In this document: in pieces, positions 7,361 to 15,652 of the stretch | Layout of the letters: every line of letters begins with the position of its first letter | Numbering within the stretch: position 1 is the stretch's first letter | From: Planctomycetota bacterium | Lineage (GTDB): Bacteria; Planctomycetota; GCA-2746535 | Assembly (NCBI GenBank): GCA_002746535.1 | Contig: NVWA01000088.1 | Location: forward strand, 1 to 33,074 | Length of the DNA stretch: 33,074 nt | Reading direction: 5' to 3' | Notes under the pieces: model-generated | What the model was told of the DNA's origin: nothing | What the model saw: the letters and a program-made list of their open reading frames with translations, nothing else | Databases searched by the model: none | Made by a program: the position numbers and the translations under genes

Positions 7361-8826
7361 TGAACTAACTTCTTGTAATTAACGATCAACTTTTTGGGAT
7401 GTTTGCCACTGGGCATATTTTTTAACAGTTCAGCAATTTTATCTGGAGGTGTTTTTATTTCCTTCATTGATAATTTGGTAATACCAAAATTTCTTAGGAG
7501 TAAAACAGGTGTGGCAGTGATATCTATATTCTCAAAATGGGATATGCTGATAATTTCATTTTCAAGTAAAAGAAATAAGTAGTTATTAACGAAATAAGCT
7601 TTTGTTTTTAACCCAATTAAAAAAGGTCTTTTTATTTTTTTATTAAATAATTCGTTGTCAATAATTGAGAACTGTCTGTAATAGATTACTTTGCCATGAC
7701 TAGGCTTGCCATCATTTCCCAAAAATTTTATTCTATATGCCATGCTATATTTATCTTCTTTTGTTTTATGAGATTGGCTAACAATGGTCAAGTCAAATTG
7801 AATTGTTTTTTGGGCAATAGATTTTTTAATATAAATTTGAAGCATGTTGTTGTTGATAGCATATAACGATTTATATTTAGGATGAATAAAACTAGGTTCT
7901 TTTTTTGACTTTTCTGTATTGCTAAAAGCACTAACAATTAAATCTTTTGGAATTCCATTGGTAAAAGCCCAATGATAATTCATTATGGTTTGTTGTGAAT
8001 TAGTAGCAGTGGTATTTTGATTTTCTTCGGCATTTATCGAGAGTTTTTGAATGATAAGATATGTTGCTATGCTTGTTAAGATAGCGATGAGTGCAAATAC
8101 TTTAATGGAAAATAATTTCTGGCCAGTTCCCATAGGTTTTTTGCCAGAAATACCATCGTTAAAAGCTTTTTGAACAATGGTATTCAATTGTGGCATTTCT
8201 GTAGCCTTAGCGCTTATGTTACTAAAGAGCGTGACAATAGCGGTTGCACTTAATAAAACGCCTTTAGCTCTTAATCTTTCTGATAATTGTCCCAAACCAC
8301 GTTTAACATTTGATCTTAAAGTATTGGGGTTTGTTGAGAGGGTCACCGCAATATCTTTTAAGGAAAAGTCTTCAAAGTATTTTAGATAGATAGGCATGCG
8401 ATATTTTTCAGGCAATTCTTCAAGCGTTTCTGTAAGTATTTTTGAATTGCTATCTACTTGATTTTTCTCATTTAGTTGTTCATGATTGGTAGCATTTCCC
8501 CTTCTGCTATGAAATAAAAATTCTCTTTTTGATCGGGATTTTTTTTGACGTTGTTGCATTTTTGCCATATTAATCACTACCTTCAAGCACCAGGCTTTAA
8601 TGGATGCATCTTCTGCATTACAAAGTTTTTTAATTTTTTCTCTTTTTTCGATAATATATAAAATAGCGTTTTGCAAAGCATCTTCGGCATCAGCTGAATT
8701 TTGGGTGTATTTATAAGCAACTTGATACATCATCTGACTAACGGAATGCAAGAATTGATTTAAAGAATCTTTACATCCTGTTTGAAGATAATCTTTAAAT
8801 AATGTTTGAATATTTTTATTTTCCAT
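7333..8826 (-). CDS. Membrane-anchored ECF sigma factor with C-terminal extracytoplasmic domain
   Basis: ECF-type sigma factor of the planctomycete/Lentisphaerae type. Numbered from the ATG at 8826: region 2 at about 30-95 (DAEDALQNAILYII), region 4 at about 135-185 (LEELPEKYRMPIYLKYFEDFS and the LSTNPNTLRSNVKRGL recognition helix), a hydrophobic RAKGVLLSATAIVTLFSN segment (187-204), a single membrane helix (241-260), then about 235 residues outside the membrane with a beta-rich, possibly LamG/concanavalin-like fold. A TTG at 8853 would add nine residues but overlaps the upstream pseudogene; the ATG is preferred. The last nine codons appear to derive from a FeeM-like gene. It probably couples an envelope signal to transcription; no separate anti-sigma gene is present. 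Confidence 0.82.
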   Translation of the reverse strand: MENKNIQTLFKDYLQTGCKDSLNQFLHSVSQMMYQVAYKYTQNSADAEDALQNAILYIIEKREKIKKLCNAEDASIKAWCLKVVINMAKMQQRQKKSRSKREFLFHSRRGNATNHEQLNEKNQVDSNSKILTETLEELPEKYRMPIYLKYFEDFSLKDIAVTLSTNPNTLRSNVKRGLGQLSERLRAKGVLLSATAIVTLFSNISAKATEMPQLNTIVQKAFNDGISGKKPMGTGQKLFSIKVFALIAILTSIATYLIIQKLSINAEENQNTTATNSQQTIMNYHWAFTNGIPKDLIVSAFSNTEKSKKEPSFIHPKYKSLYAINNNMLQIYIKKSIAQKTIQFDLTIVSQSHKTKEDKYSMAYRIKFLGNDGKPSHGKVIYYRQFSIIDNELFNKKIKRPFLIGLKTKAYFVNNYLFLLLENEIISISHFENIDITATPVLLLRNFGITKLSMKEIKTPPDKIAELLKNMPSGKHPKKLIVNYKKLVHFEKIYPQE

Positions 8827-8849
8827 TTTATACCGTATAAAAATTTCTA

Positions 8850-9613
8850 TCAACAGTAGAAATGTTCCAACTGCGATGATTTAAATTCTTTCATAGAAAT
8901 AAACTGTTTGTATAACATTTTTGATTTAGAGTTATTCCTATCTAAAATCGTTTTTTCTACTAGTTCTAAATCAAGAATTAATAATTCTGCAGGCGCTCCG
9001 CCTACTTTGTCATAATACTTTACAGAACCTATTTTTTCAAATAATAATTTTTTTTGGTAAAACATAACATGTCTTGGGTTTACAGTAATTATGAAATGAG
9101 TTGAATTTTTACTTCCCTTGGAATATAAGTACGCTTGATTAAATAATTTGACGAGAATGGTTGTAGAAAAACGAGCATCTTTTTGAATAGCTAGTGATGT
9201 AATTTCAGTTAGAGTATTGTTTGCTCTAATTGTAGAAAGTTCACTTTCATATAATTCACTAGCGGGCAATCCGAATTCATCATCAAAAATAAGAGTTAAT
9301 GTACCGACAACTCTATTGTTATCTATGGCAACGATAACAGTAGACTCTTCTAAAAGATCATAAGCTGAATACCACATTTCAGTGGCATTTTTTTTAGTAT
9401 AGCCTTTTCTAAATATGTCTGATAGATAAGTCGATATGCTTCTTCTTTTAAATTTTGGTCTTTAGCAATTTTTATTTCAATATCTTGTTGATTGGTTGCT
9501 CTGACATCATTAGATCTTGGAAACTGATTGAACTTTTCAATAACCTGGGAAACCTTTGAAGATTTGCGTTGTGCAGTTATTCTTTTCGTTTGACCTTTAT
9601 TTGATATTGCCAT
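8850..9613 (-). pseudogene. FeeM-like N-acyl amino acid synthase, decayed duplicate (copy 3)
   Basis: Close duplicate of the gene at 3058-3828, broken in several ways. One T is missing from a T-run (four at 9405-9408 against five in copy 1), which shifts the frame after LIYQTYLEK; the downstream part (from MWYSAYDLL) continues in another frame and keeps VNPRHVMFY and GAPAELL. The GGAGG ribosome site of copy 1 has become GTGGG. The sigma-54 promoter is absent because the duplication ends near 9734. The C-terminal HFEKIY tail is replaced by HFYC and a stop. The intact sigma gene begins 24 bases downstream. Alone, the homopolymer change could be a sequencing error, but the other losses argue for a true pseudogene. 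Confidence 0.82.
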
Positions 9614-9734
9614 AAATAATATCCCACAGAGTTATGTTTCTCTGTTATGTAAGTGCAGGCGATATGCTCTGTGTTGCAGAATTTTTCAATATTTTTTCAA
9701 TAATGATATAATTAAGAGTCTAATTTTCGTATTG
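8862..9734. repeat. Segmental duplication, copy B
   Basis: Counterpart of 3075-3949. It spans the decayed synthase and about 120 bases of its leader, including the conserved block AAGTGCAGGCGATATGCTC. Similarity ends abruptly at both edges: at the sigma factor junction near 8862 and near 9734. Confidence 0.85.
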
Positions 9735-9797
9735 AGAATAGAGTGGGTCATTTTTCTTAAGGTGTATTTTAAAATTGATGTCGTTAGGGGAGTTCGC

Positions 9798-9856
9798 TTA
9801 GCTCTGCTTATTATTGTAAAATAATAAACCAATAAACTAGGACACCCTAAATACTA
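9798..9856. repeat. Dispersed repeat, left-part copy
   Basis: AGCTCTGCTTATTATTGTAAA (9800-9820) and the following TAAATACTA (9848-9856) match 32527-32576 (AGCTCTGCTCATTATTGTAAA, then TAAATACTA). At 32.5 kb this part is followed within about 60 bases by the second part of the repeat; here the second part is 1.2 kb away at 11088, beyond the creatininase gene. Confidence 0.55.
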
Positions 9857-10109
9857 ATGATTCCGTACTCCACTAATTTTTATTAAATGCATGTCCTTTT
9901 TATTTTCGAAATACTTATGTCAGGTTTGATTCATTCATAGTTGTCCTTCTGGTATCCCACCCTTTTTACTCTATCGTTTGCCATTTTTTTATTTTACAAT
10001 CGGCACCTAATTAGGGGAAGAGTGCAATTACTGGTACAATAAATTCTCAAAAGTTTTAGCAAAGACATTTACAACTTCTGGTGCAGGGGGGGGGTATGAT
10101 TTGGAATTA

Positions 10110-10137
10110 TTGAGAGAAAAACGATAATAATTATAAT
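10110..10137 (+). promoter_or_regulatory. Likely sigma-70 promoter for the creatininase-family gene
   Basis: TTGAGA (10110-10115) and TATAAT (10132-10137) separated by 16 bases. It leaves an untranslated leader of about 145 bases before the ATG at 10290. The surrounding sequence is extremely AT-rich, so a chance match is possible. Confidence 0.45.
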
Positions 10138-10289
10138 ATGATAACTATATAAGAAGGAAGATTGTTTTTCAATTTTCAAAAAATAATTTTATATTTATAT
10201 TATAGACAAATAAAATATATATATTAAAAATATGCCTTTATGATCGTTACGATTTTGGTTAAGTACAAGGAATTAGGAAGGGGATAGCT

Positions 10290-11027
10290 ATGCTTTTACA
10301 ATTATCAACATGGCCGGAAGTTGATTTATATTTAGAAAAGTCTACGGGAATTATTATTCCTATTGGTTCTACTGAACAGCATGGCCCAACGGGATTAATT
10401 GGGACAGATGCTTTAACATCAGAGAAAATTGCAAATCTTATTTCTGAGAAGTATGATGTGTTAATAGCACCAACAATAAATATCGGTATGGCACAGCACC
10501 ATATGGCTTTTTCGGGCAGCATAACATTAAAGCCAACTACTTTTATTTCTATGATTTGTGATGTTGTTACTAGTTTAACGAGTCATGGATTTAAGAAAAT
10601 TGTTTTTGTAAATGGTCATGGTGGCAATGTAGCACCTTTAGAAGTCGCATTCTCTGAATTATATTCTGAATTTAGCTTGTCTAATAAAACTTGTGATTTT
10701 GAATGTAAAAATATAAATTGGTATGAAGGTAAAAGAGTTCAGGAGTTATCAAAAAATTTATATGGAGATTCTGAAGGTTGGCATGCTACTCCATCTGAGG
10801 TAGCTATGACTTATTATCTCCATCCGGATTGCGTGAAAAAGAAAGACATGGAGCCAAAAATAGCTGTAAAAGGCAATTTCCGTGATGCGCATGATTTTAG
10901 AAAACAATTTCCTGATGGACGAATTGGTAGCGATCCCTCCTTGGCTACTGTTGAAGATGGTAAAGCTATTTGTGATGCCGCATTTTTGGATGTTTATGAG
11001 GCGTACCAAAATTTTTTTGATTCATAA
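10290..11027 (+). CDS. Creatininase-family amidohydrolase
   Basis: Metal-dependent amidohydrolase of the creatininase/MftE superfamily, which opens cyclic amides or cleaves peptide-like amides. Family motifs are in order: IPIGSTEQHGP (23-33) with metal ligands E29 and H31, GTD with D40, NGHGGN (108-113) with H110, and a later WHATPSEVAMT segment (around 167-177) supplying the C-terminal acid. The length of 245 aa is normal. It starts at an ATG with a strong GGAAGGGG ribosome site. The NGHGGN form, rather than the NGHYEN of true creatininases, means creatinine should not be assumed as substrate. It is the first of three plus-strand hydrolytic genes and is flanked by two parts of a dispersed repeat. 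Confidence 0.88.
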   Translation: MLLQLSTWPEVDLYLEKSTGIIIPIGSTEQHGPTGLIGTDALTSEKIANLISEKYDVLIAPTINIGMAQHHMAFSGSITLKPTTFISMICDVVTSLTSHGFKKIVFVNGHGGNVAPLEVAFSELYSEFSLSNKTCDFECKNINWYEGKRVQELSKNLYGDSEGWHATPSEVAMTYYLHPDCVKKKDMEPKIAVKGNFRDAHDFRKQFPDGRIGSDPSLATVEDGKAICDAAFLDVYEAYQNFFDS

Positions 11028-11087
11028 ATACTATTTAGCTGTAGAGTTAAGTTTACTTCGCTATTGTTAGGTCATCCAGTCAAAATA

Positions 11088-11190
11088 ATCATCTGACTCG
11101 AATTTCATGTTATATCGCATTAGAATGTATCACATTTACGAAAAACAGAAATGATTTCTGAAATCTCATTCGGTTTACTTACCAATTCTT
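11088..11190. repeat. Dispersed repeat, right-part copy
   Basis: Matches 32637-32740 over about 100 bases. Both begin ATCATCTGACTCGA, share CATGTTATATCGC and TTAGAATG, then TCACATTT, and stay recognisable through TTTCTGAAA and GGTT-ACTT-CCAA. The short ORFs running through it are incidental. It fills most of the gap between the creatininase-family and SGNH genes. Confidence 0.75.
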
Positions 11191-11258
11191 GAGTTTGATT
11201 TGGCCTACTGTCATGGTAGAATTCTAAGGCTATTTTAGTCTGAGCATAAATTATCGGA

Positions 11259-11930
11259 ATGAGTTTTATGAAATTCAAAGAAATTTGTATAACATTAGTC
11301 TTCACCTTACTATTTTTCTGTTTAGAAGCTAAAGAACCCAAAACAATTTTAGCTCTTGGCGATTCTATAACTCAAGGAGGATCATCATTCACTTGCTATA
11401 GACAGATTCTTGTTCCGGCATTAAAACAAAAAGGTTTGAGTTTTAAATTTATTGGTCCGAAAAAAGATGCTGTATCTCATCATGCAGGTTATAGTGGTAA
11501 GAATACGAAATATTTATTAAGTATAATCAAAAAAGTTTATTCAGAATATCCCGCAAATATTGTACTGATTCATGCGGGTCATAATAATTACGCAAAAGAT
11601 GCACCGGTGTCAGGAATTGTTTCAGATACCGAAAAAATAATAGGAATTATTAGAGCCCAGAATCCAAGAGTCATCATTTTATTAGCGCAGGTTATCACTA
11701 GTGGGAAGCTACCAAAGTATTCATATATACCAGCTTTGAACATTGAATTACGAAAGTTAACTAAAAGACTTCTGAAAAAAAAATACAAGATAAAGTTAGT
11801 TGCTTTAGCTAAAGGATTTGATTGGAAAGTTGATACGGTAAAAGATAAGGTTCATTCTAGTGCAACAGGGGCTAAGAAGATGTCAGATAGATGGTTGGCA
11901 GCTCTTATTTCATTATTAAAGAAGAAGTAA
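11259..11930 (+). CDS. Secreted SGNH/GDSL hydrolase
   Basis: Esterase/lipase-type hydrolase, probably removing acyl groups from carbohydrate. An N-terminal signal peptide (about 1-24: basic start, hydrophobic core, then CLEA-K) directs export. SGNH blocks are visible: GDSIT with the nucleophile Ser (about 34-38), a Gly in HHAGYSG (block II), HAGHNN with the Asn (block III), and D-x-V-H in KDKVHSSATGAKK (block V) with the catalytic Asp and His. 223 aa is normal. The ATG at 11259 or the one at 11268 may be used; the latter has GGAATGAG just upstream. It sits between the creatininase-family and heparinase-like genes, a setting that suggests polysaccharide breakdown. Confidence 0.85.
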   Translation: MSFMKFKEICITLVFTLLFFCLEAKEPKTILALGDSITQGGSSFTCYRQILVPALKQKGLSFKFIGPKKDAVSHHAGYSGKNTKYLLSIIKKVYSEYPANIVLIHAGHNNYAKDAPVSGIVSDTEKIIGIIRAQNPRVIILLAQVITSGKLPKYSYIPALNIELRKLTKRLLKKKYKIKLVALAKGFDWKVDTVKDKVHSSATGAKKMSDRWLAALISLLKKK

Positions 11931-12136
11931 CTAAGCCGCTAATTTAGAGCCAACGATAAAAAATCAAGCTCATCAAACCGAAACAGAAAAATGAAAAAAA
12001 CTTCTCAATTCCCTAATCATATCAGCTTCCATCGTAACCATGCTTCTTGGCTGAAAGACGAAAAAATCTCGATTTGCCTATTGTTAATGTCAAAATAGCA
12101 ACTCAAATTAGAAACTTAATTAATAAGGAAGAATAG

Positions 12137-14779
12137 ATGACCAAAAATACTTTACCGGGTTTATGTGAGAAATATGGTCTCAATCAAAGAAAGCATACGA
12201 AAGAAATTTTTGGATGGTGTGATAGAGCATTAACGGTCGTTAATCTTGATGAAGAGGAGAAATCAATTCTGGATGATCAAGGTGTTTCTGCTTTAGATGC
12301 TTTATTGAAATCGAAAGAGCATTTCTCTTTTCCCGCATTAGAAATCACGAAGCCTAGAGATATAAACCTGGTGACTAGTGTTGATAACTTAGTAATCGTT
12401 TGCCCTGATGATATTGCCTATTTAAAATCATTTGCCGTTAAATTAAAACACAAAATAGAAGAAATTGCAGGAGTGCAAATCGATATCATCTCAGATCAAA
12501 ATGTTGATCTGACAAATGACGCTAACTTAATGGTCTTAGGAGGGAATCATCAAAACCAAGTTTCAAGAAAGCTATCAAGCGATAATATTTCTTATGCTGA
12601 TAGTGTACTCCCAGGAAAAGATGGTTATTTAATCCACACATTGCATAGTTTGCGAAGTGCTAGGGCAAATATATTTTTAATAGCTTTTGATGAAACTGTG
12701 GAAGAAGAAGTGCTTGAGCATTTATTTTATAATTTAAAAGAAAGAGGAGCAGGTAATTGGGAATTTGAAAGAATGCACCTCAGTAAGTTTGCAGAAGAAA
12801 ATAAAGTTTATTTTGAACCTAAGGAAGAAGCCTTTAGAGAGCTATTATTGGATTCTCCTATTTCTTTTGAGGAATTTTCTCCAGATAATACAGCTTTTAA
12901 AAAATATGTTGAGAGCAATTTTGATTCAGGTGGTAGGGATGTTAATAATTATAATTTAAGATTGGTTTATCATGCTTTAAGTTTTTTTCATTTGTGGAAT
13001 TACACCAACGATCAGAAATATTTAGAGATTTATAAGTCAATTGTTTGGGGGTTGGTTGAATATCATCTTAAAACACCAGAAGGTGCCAGTTATGTTTCGG
13101 ATATGGATTTCCCTCTTGGCGAATTAATTGGTACTTGGTCTTTGGCTGAGGTTGAAAGTATTTTTAATGAAGAGGAAAGGCTAATCATAACCGGCACATT
13201 ATTGTCAATCGTTAGACAAATATTTCGATATACAAAAGCCTTTTGGCCCATCGCTGATGAGCAAATTCGTTTTAATCATGAAACATTTCCTGGTATGAGT
13301 TTATGGAAAGCTTCAAATTATTTTGGTCCTTATTATGACACCGAAGATGCCAATGAGTGGAGTGCCTATGCTCATAATATTTTCTCTGGGCCTATAGGGA
13401 AAATATTTAAACATACTGAGAATGCCAATGATTATCAATGGTTGACCCCTATGCATAAAATAATGTTTGATTTATCTTCAGGGAAAATGGAAGTCATCAA
13501 AAGTAAAATTATTTGTAAAACAGCTTATTCTTGTGTGATTGTAACGGATAACTTTGGTTATGCGGTTCATTATGGTGATGCGGGGGCATTATTAGGGCTG
13601 GCAAATTTACTAGGGTTAAATCTAATAGAGATTGCTGCTTATGTAGGTGATGATGAACATCTAGCATGGGTGGGTGAACTTATTAGAAAAAAGACCTCTT
13701 CTAAGATATTGTTGGGTTGCCGAACGGGTGCTCAAGGTATTGTGGCCCAGAAAATTAAAGAAGCCGGGGCTCCACCACCATTTGGTGATTGGGAATTTTT
13801 AGAATTGGATGATCATTTTAGAGAGTTCTATCAACCGAATTTTCCTAAAAAATATTTATTGGATAAAATTGCCTTTAGAACTGGTTGGCAGGATGAAGAT
13901 CAATATTTGTGTTTTGAACCGCAATCCTGTTCGGGGCATATGCACTTCGATATGAATTCTATTTTGCGCTATAATCATTTAGGTCGTGTATGGTTGGTTG
14001 ATAATGGCTATGGAAGACCAAGTGGTTTGACGAATGTACAGCAGTCTTTTAATCAAAGACAACGTGGCCCAGAGGACCATAATCTTGTGATTTTTAGAAA
14101 TGATAAAAGTGAGCTTGTAATACCGCCACCATTTTGTGGCGTAATTGCCAGAGAAGAAATGAATGATTTTCATTTAATACAATCATCTTCGTGTAATATT
14201 GATGGGGCAAATTGGTTACGAACTATTTTATTATTAAAAGATACGTTTATGCTAGTTATTGATCAAATTGAAGCATCAGGATCTGAAGCTAATATTGAAT
14301 GTCAGTTCAATATTCTTGGCGAAGATAAACTTGAAGCTAATCGTTGGTCTTTATCTCAAGAAGGGGTAAAGATGTTTGTTCAGTTTGATGGACGAGCAGA
14401 AGTTAAGCAAGATACTTATTTAAATGGTACTTGGGATGAGACTTTTAAACAAAATACTTATCCCTATGCTAAAGATAATGTTAAAAAATTAAGACGTATC
14501 ATTTCTAAACCAACACGCAATGAAAGAATTAATTTTGTTTCATTGTTTGAAGCTAGTACTGAAGCTGTATTTGCATATGAATTGAATGCAGAAGATAAAA
14601 ACAAAATAATGATTAAGGGCAACTTCGCCAATCAAACGGAAATCAAAACAGAAAACTTAACGCTTAAATCAACAGGTGATGAGCTAATTATTGATATAAA
14701 GGAGAACTGGCTTTTACCTGATGATCTAACAGTAGAAATGTTTGGCGATTTCGGAGAACGAAAAAGTAAAATCAGATGA
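12137..14779 (+). CDS. Heparinase II/III-like protein (putative polysaccharide lyase)
   Basis: Large protein with the fold of heparinase II/III and alginate lyases. Residues about 60-200 form an alpha/beta domain (VIVCPDDIAYLKSFAVKL...LMVLGG) like the accessory N-domains of several glycoside hydrolases. Residues about 250-560 fit an alpha/alpha toroid. The C-terminal part from about 575 is the beta-sandwich, with FRTGWQDEDQYL and the hallmark GHMHFDMNS (G600, H601, H603, D605). It starts at an ATG with AAGGAAG upstream. At 880 aa it is longer than most single-domain lyases. No signal peptide is visible, which is odd for an enzyme acting on polymers and suggests cytoplasmic action on oligosaccharides or a missed N-terminus. 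The substrate is unknown. Confidence 0.78.
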   Translation: MTKNTLPGLCEKYGLNQRKHTKEIFGWCDRALTVVNLDEEEKSILDDQGVSALDALLKSKEHFSFPALEITKPRDINLVTSVDNLVIVCPDDIAYLKSFAVKLKHKIEEIAGVQIDIISDQNVDLTNDANLMVLGGNHQNQVSRKLSSDNISYADSVLPGKDGYLIHTLHSLRSARANIFLIAFDETVEEEVLEHLFYNLKERGAGNWEFERMHLSKFAEENKVYFEPKEEAFRELLLDSPISFEEFSPDNTAFKKYVESNFDSGGRDVNNYNLRLVYHALSFFHLWNYTNDQKYLEIYKSIVWGLVEYHLKTPEGASYVSDMDFPLGELIGTWSLAEVESIFNEEERLIITGTLLSIVRQIFRYTKAFWPIADEQIRFNHETFPGMSLWKASNYFGPYYDTEDANEWSAYAHNIFSGPIGKIFKHTENANDYQWLTPMHKIMFDLSSGKMEVIKSKIICKTAYSCVIVTDNFGYAVHYGDAGALLGLANLLGLNLIEIAAYVGDDEHLAWVGELIRKKTSSKILLGCRTGAQGIVAQKIKEAGAPPPFGDWEFLELDDHFREFYQPNFPKKYLLDKIAFRTGWQDEDQYLCFEPQSCSGHMHFDMNSILRYNHLGRVWLVDNGYGRPSGLTNVQQSFNQRQRGPEDHNLVIFRNDKSELVIPPPFCGVIAREEMNDFHLIQSSSCNIDGANWLRTILLLKDTFMLVIDQIEASGSEANIECQFNILGEDKLEANRWSLSQEGVKMFVQFDGRAEVKQDTYLNGTWDETFKQNTYPYAKDNVKKLRRIISKPTRNERINFVSLFEASTEAVFAYELNAEDKNKIMIKGNFANQTEIKTENLTLKSTGDELIIDIKENWLLPDDLTVEMFGDFGERKSKIR

Positions 14780-14784
14780 AATCA

Positions 14785-14810
14785 TTTTTGCCGGCAAGCT
14801 ACCCCAATGG
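14785..14810. repeat. GC-richer short repeat, copy 1
   Basis: TTTTTGCCGGCAAG-GCTACCCCAATGG type sequence; compared with the copy at 14881-14916 it lacks the central GGTGCCA. The composition clearly differs from the surrounding DNA. Confidence 0.5.
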
Positions 14811-14880
14811 TTACCTAGATAAGAGTTGATAGTAAAGTCACTTTTGCAAAAATGAATAAATATTTCTTCACAGGCACGTT

Positions 14881-14916
14881 TTTTTATGCCGGCAAGGGTG
14901 CCAGCTACCCCGATGA
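14881..14916. repeat. GC-richer short repeat, copy 2
   Basis: TTTTTATGCCGGCAAGG followed by GTGCCAGCTACCCCGATGA. GCCGGC and GCCAGC arms flank AAGGGT. Similar GC-rich intergenic repeats are common in Verrucomicrobia and Lentisphaerae genomes, so this may belong to a dispersed family. Confidence 0.5.
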
Positions 14917-14953
14917 TTTGTTTTATTGTTTCAGGAATATTCCGGATGTATTT

Positions 14954-15130
14954 TCATTTGGGTAGGTTCTCATGATGGATAATTTTCCATCTATGACCTT
15001 GCTTTACTTGGAAATCAAAACGACCCTTTAGAGATAGTCCGCTATTATCGATCATGGTGAAGTGGAGGTGTGGGCTTACTGATGTCCCAGAGTTGCCTAT
15101 TAGGCCAATTACTTGGCCTCTTTTTCCTGC
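14954..15130 (-). pseudogene. M23 (LytM-type) peptidase C-terminal remnant
   Basis: The minus-strand frame between an upstream in-frame TGA (15131-15133) and a stop at 14954-14956 reads AGKRGQVIGLIGNSGTSVS then PHLHFTMID, followed by about 30 residues. GQVIGLIGNSG...PHLHF is the C-terminal half of the M23 zinc metallopeptidase domain, with the second metal-binding motif HLH intact. The first half of the domain (HxxxD region), signal peptide and start codon are missing upstream, so this is a truncated relic of a peptidoglycan hydrolase. Confidence 0.7.
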
Positions 15131-15169
15131 TCAACCGTGATACTCTTAGACACACTAATAAATCAAAAT

Positions 15170-15424
15170 ATTTAAAGAAAAAGCTTCAGGATTATTATAG
15201 CAAGGTTTGCTTTTTAAATATAAAGTTGCTGAATAATGAGTGGGGGCAGGGCAATCGCACTATGTCTTCATCATCCCAAGTACTTTTTTGCAATAGTTAA
15301 CCATACAATGAAAGCGCTTGAGAATCGTGATGAATCCTATAATTCCGTGCTTGTTTCAATAAAAAAAGCTCTTGACCCAAATAATATTTTATCTCCGGGT
15401 AAATATATTCCACTAGCTAATTAA
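15170..15424 (+). pseudogene. FAD-linked oxidase (VAO/4-cresol dehydrogenase-type) C-terminal remnant
   Basis: The end of the plus-strand frame (15236-15424) reads VSIKKALDPNNILSPGKY, the characteristic C-terminal ALDPNxILxPGK motif of vanillyl-alcohol-oxidase-type flavoproteins, preceded by a helix of the kind found there (NRDESYNSVLVSIKKAL). The sequence just upstream is in shifted frames and only loosely related (EWGQGNRTM). The FAD-binding domain and nearly all of the cap domain are absent. A decayed gene fragment. Confidence 0.6.
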
Positions 15425-15505
15425 AAATTCGGGATCGGACAAAGTTAACATGTACTAAAATAGTAGTTAAGCGAAAAATAGAACTTGACTTAGAGGGTTA
15501 GGTTT

Positions 15506-15526
15506 GGTCTTTACGAGGTAAAGACC
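15506..15526. repeat. Perfect 9-base-stem hairpin
   Basis: GGTCTTTAC-GAG-GTAAAGACC is a perfect inverted repeat with a 3-base loop. No T-tract follows on either strand, so it is not a standard intrinsic terminator, although it lies about 130 bases past the end of the minus-strand synthase gene. Confidence 0.6.
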
Positions 15527-15652
15527 CTGAGGATTCTGGTATGGCAAACGTATAATTATTTGTTGGGTACGCGTGTCAGCCTTGCTATGACTTGGGGTTG
15601 CAAATCACGCACTAGTTCTAATCTTCTCAGGTGCCCAGACTAGGAATGACAC

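Larger units (their letters stand above)
9735..10289. other. Gene-free stretch with repeat piece and promoter
   Basis: No credible coding sequence. It carries a piece of a dispersed repeat (9798-9856), a run of nine G at 10086-10094 that stands out in this AT-rich DNA, and a likely promoter at 10110-10137 for the creatininase-family gene. The remainder has no structure I can name. Confidence 0.5.
14780..15652. other. Relic-rich intergenic region
   Basis: No intact gene. Two related GC-richer repeats (14785-14810 and 14881-14916), a minus-strand M23 peptidase fragment, a plus-strand FAD-oxidase fragment, a perfect 9-base hairpin (15506-15526) and a tRNA-like stretch near 15565-15637 occur in sequence. 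It looks like a zone of old insertions and deletions between the hydrolase genes and synthase module 2. Confidence 0.6.

Noticed and set aside
10086..10094. Run of nine G as a possible phase-variation tract
   Set aside because: It lies in non-coding DNA outside the predicted promoter, so slippage would not switch a frame; it may be a sequencing artefact.
10281..10294. GG-N10-GC match over the creatininase start codon
   Set aside because: It lacks the TGGC and TTGC context of a sigma-54 promoter and coincides with the ribosome site and ATG.
11120..11341. 73-codon minus-strand ORF between the creatininase and SGNH genes
   Set aside because: It lies across the dispersed repeat and overlaps the SGNH signal peptide in antisense; not a gene.
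15565..15637. tRNA-Cys-like sequence (73 bases, GGGTAC...GTGCCC ends, a TTGCAAA anticodon-like loop and TTCTAAT T-loop-like segment)
   Set aside because: The anticodon and T stems pair poorly and the T arm is two bases out of register with the acceptor end, so it is not a functional tRNA; at best a decayed relic. A covariance-model search would decide.
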